Shown here: positions 5,980 through 6,332 of the stretch, piece by piece
How positions within the stretch are numbered: the first letter of the stretch is position 1
How the letters are laid out: each line of letters opens with the position of its first letter
Assembly: GCA_026388865.1 (NCBI GenBank)
Contig: JAPLIX010000457.1
Coordinates: forward strand, 1-6,332
Reading direction: 5' to 3'
DNA length: 6,332 nt
From: Pseudomonadota bacterium
GTDB taxonomy: Bacteria; Desulfobacterota; WTBG01; CAIYCZ01
Position numbers and translations under genes: made by a program
The notes under the pieces: model-generated
What the model saw: only the letters and a program-made list of their open reading frames with translations
What the model was told of the DNA's origin: nothing
Database searches by the model: none

Positions 5980-5997
5980 TTAACAGTCTTGTTTTTA

Positions 5998-6026
5998 TTG
6001 ACATATAATAAACCTGAATCTATACT
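5998..6026 (+). promoter_or_regulatory. Near-consensus sigma-70 promoter
   Basis: TTGACA (5998-6003), a 17-nt spacer and TATACT (6021-6026). This is the best promoter match noticed in the window. The predicted start near 6033 would give the S51-like gene a leader of about 117 nt. The leader is AT-rich; I see no recognised riboswitch and no clear hairpin in it. Confidence 0.7.
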
Positions 6027-6149
6027 TTAAAAGTTACGTTAATTATATTCCTTCCCAGCAACAAGCATCCCGTCATAACATTTTGCATATTTATCAGATT
6101 TATATACAGCAACACAGGCAGTGGAGCTTAACCTGGCACGTCTTCAAAT

Positions 6150-6332
6150 ATGGCAGATAAAAAAGGTATTATTGTACTCATGGGCTCAGGTGAGCTGACC
6201 GCAACCATGGTCGAGGTGCACAAGGCACTGCTTGCGGGCCTTGGCGGGCGGCCGCGGGCAGTGCTTCTGGATACACCCGCCGGGGTTCAGCTCAATGTTG
6301 ACCAGATCTCCCGGACAGCTGTTGAGTACCTT
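6150..6332 (+). CDS. Peptidase S51 / type 1 glutamine amidotransferase-like protein (3' partial)
   Basis: The first 61 codons of a gene cut by the window edge. The protein starts MADKKGIIVLMGSGELTATM and continues through a nucleotide-like alpha/beta pattern to AVLLDTPAGVQLNVDQIS. The MGSGE turn after the first strand and the LDTPAGVQ.N segment resemble cyanophycinase-like, class I amidotransferase-fold proteins of the S51 clan as I remember them. The nucleophile elbow lies beyond the edge, so enzymatic class cannot be judged. There is no signal peptide, so it should be cytoplasmic. The ATG at 6150 has no obvious Shine-Dalgarno; an in-frame ATG at 6180 would lose the first strand and is less likely. 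The strong promoter at 5998-6026 probably drives it. Confidence 0.6.
   Translation, partial: MADKKGIIVLMGSGELTATMVEVHKALLAGLGGRPRAVLLDTPAGVQLNVDQISRTAVEYL

Noticed and set aside
5714..6030. Overlapping + strand open frames over the transposase remnant
   Set aside because: They mirror the - strand transposase tail and show no domain or ribosome binding site.

Overview
The window looks like a piece of a Gram-negative chromosome of medium GC content. PotD carries a Sec signal peptide without a lipobox cysteine, which points to a periplasm. The intergenic repeat at 2715-2860 and the transposase remnant near 5.8 kb are of kinds I associate with Desulfobacterota or Geobacter-like genomes. That placement is an inference from memory.

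Positions 1-2615 hold the end of a polyamine ABC transporter operon on the + strand: potB (5' truncated by the window edge), potC and potD. potB and potC overlap by ATGA. potD follows after a 126-nt gap and starts at 1569 behind a strong Shine-Dalgarno. The ATPase gene potA is not in view and probably lies to the left. An imperfect 17-bp-stem hairpin follows potD. Next comes a 146-bp MITE-like element with 13-bp terminal inverted repeats, ending 19 nt before an RMD1/DUF155-family gene (2880-3989).

Positions 4000-5980 form an accessory stretch. On the + strand is a HigBA-type toxin-antitoxin operon (toxin 4236-4595, antitoxin 4592-4873). Its promoter has a 20-bp operator palindrome between the -35 and -10 boxes and predicts an almost leaderless toxin mRNA. 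Converging on it from the - strand is a second toxin-antitoxin operon, an AbrB-fold antitoxin and a PIN-domain toxin (5591 to 4955), with its own promoter and a small palindrome in the spacer. Behind that is the C-terminal remnant of a REP-associated (Y1) transposase (5710-5979, - strand).

The window ends with a near-consensus sigma-70 promoter (5998-6026) and the first 61 codons of a gene resembling the peptidase S51 / type 1 glutamine amidotransferase-like family. No RNA genes or CRISPR arrays were seen. I do not see a wholly new system. The most informative points are the regulation of the two toxin-antitoxin modules, the altered PotD ligand pocket and the MITE-like repeat.
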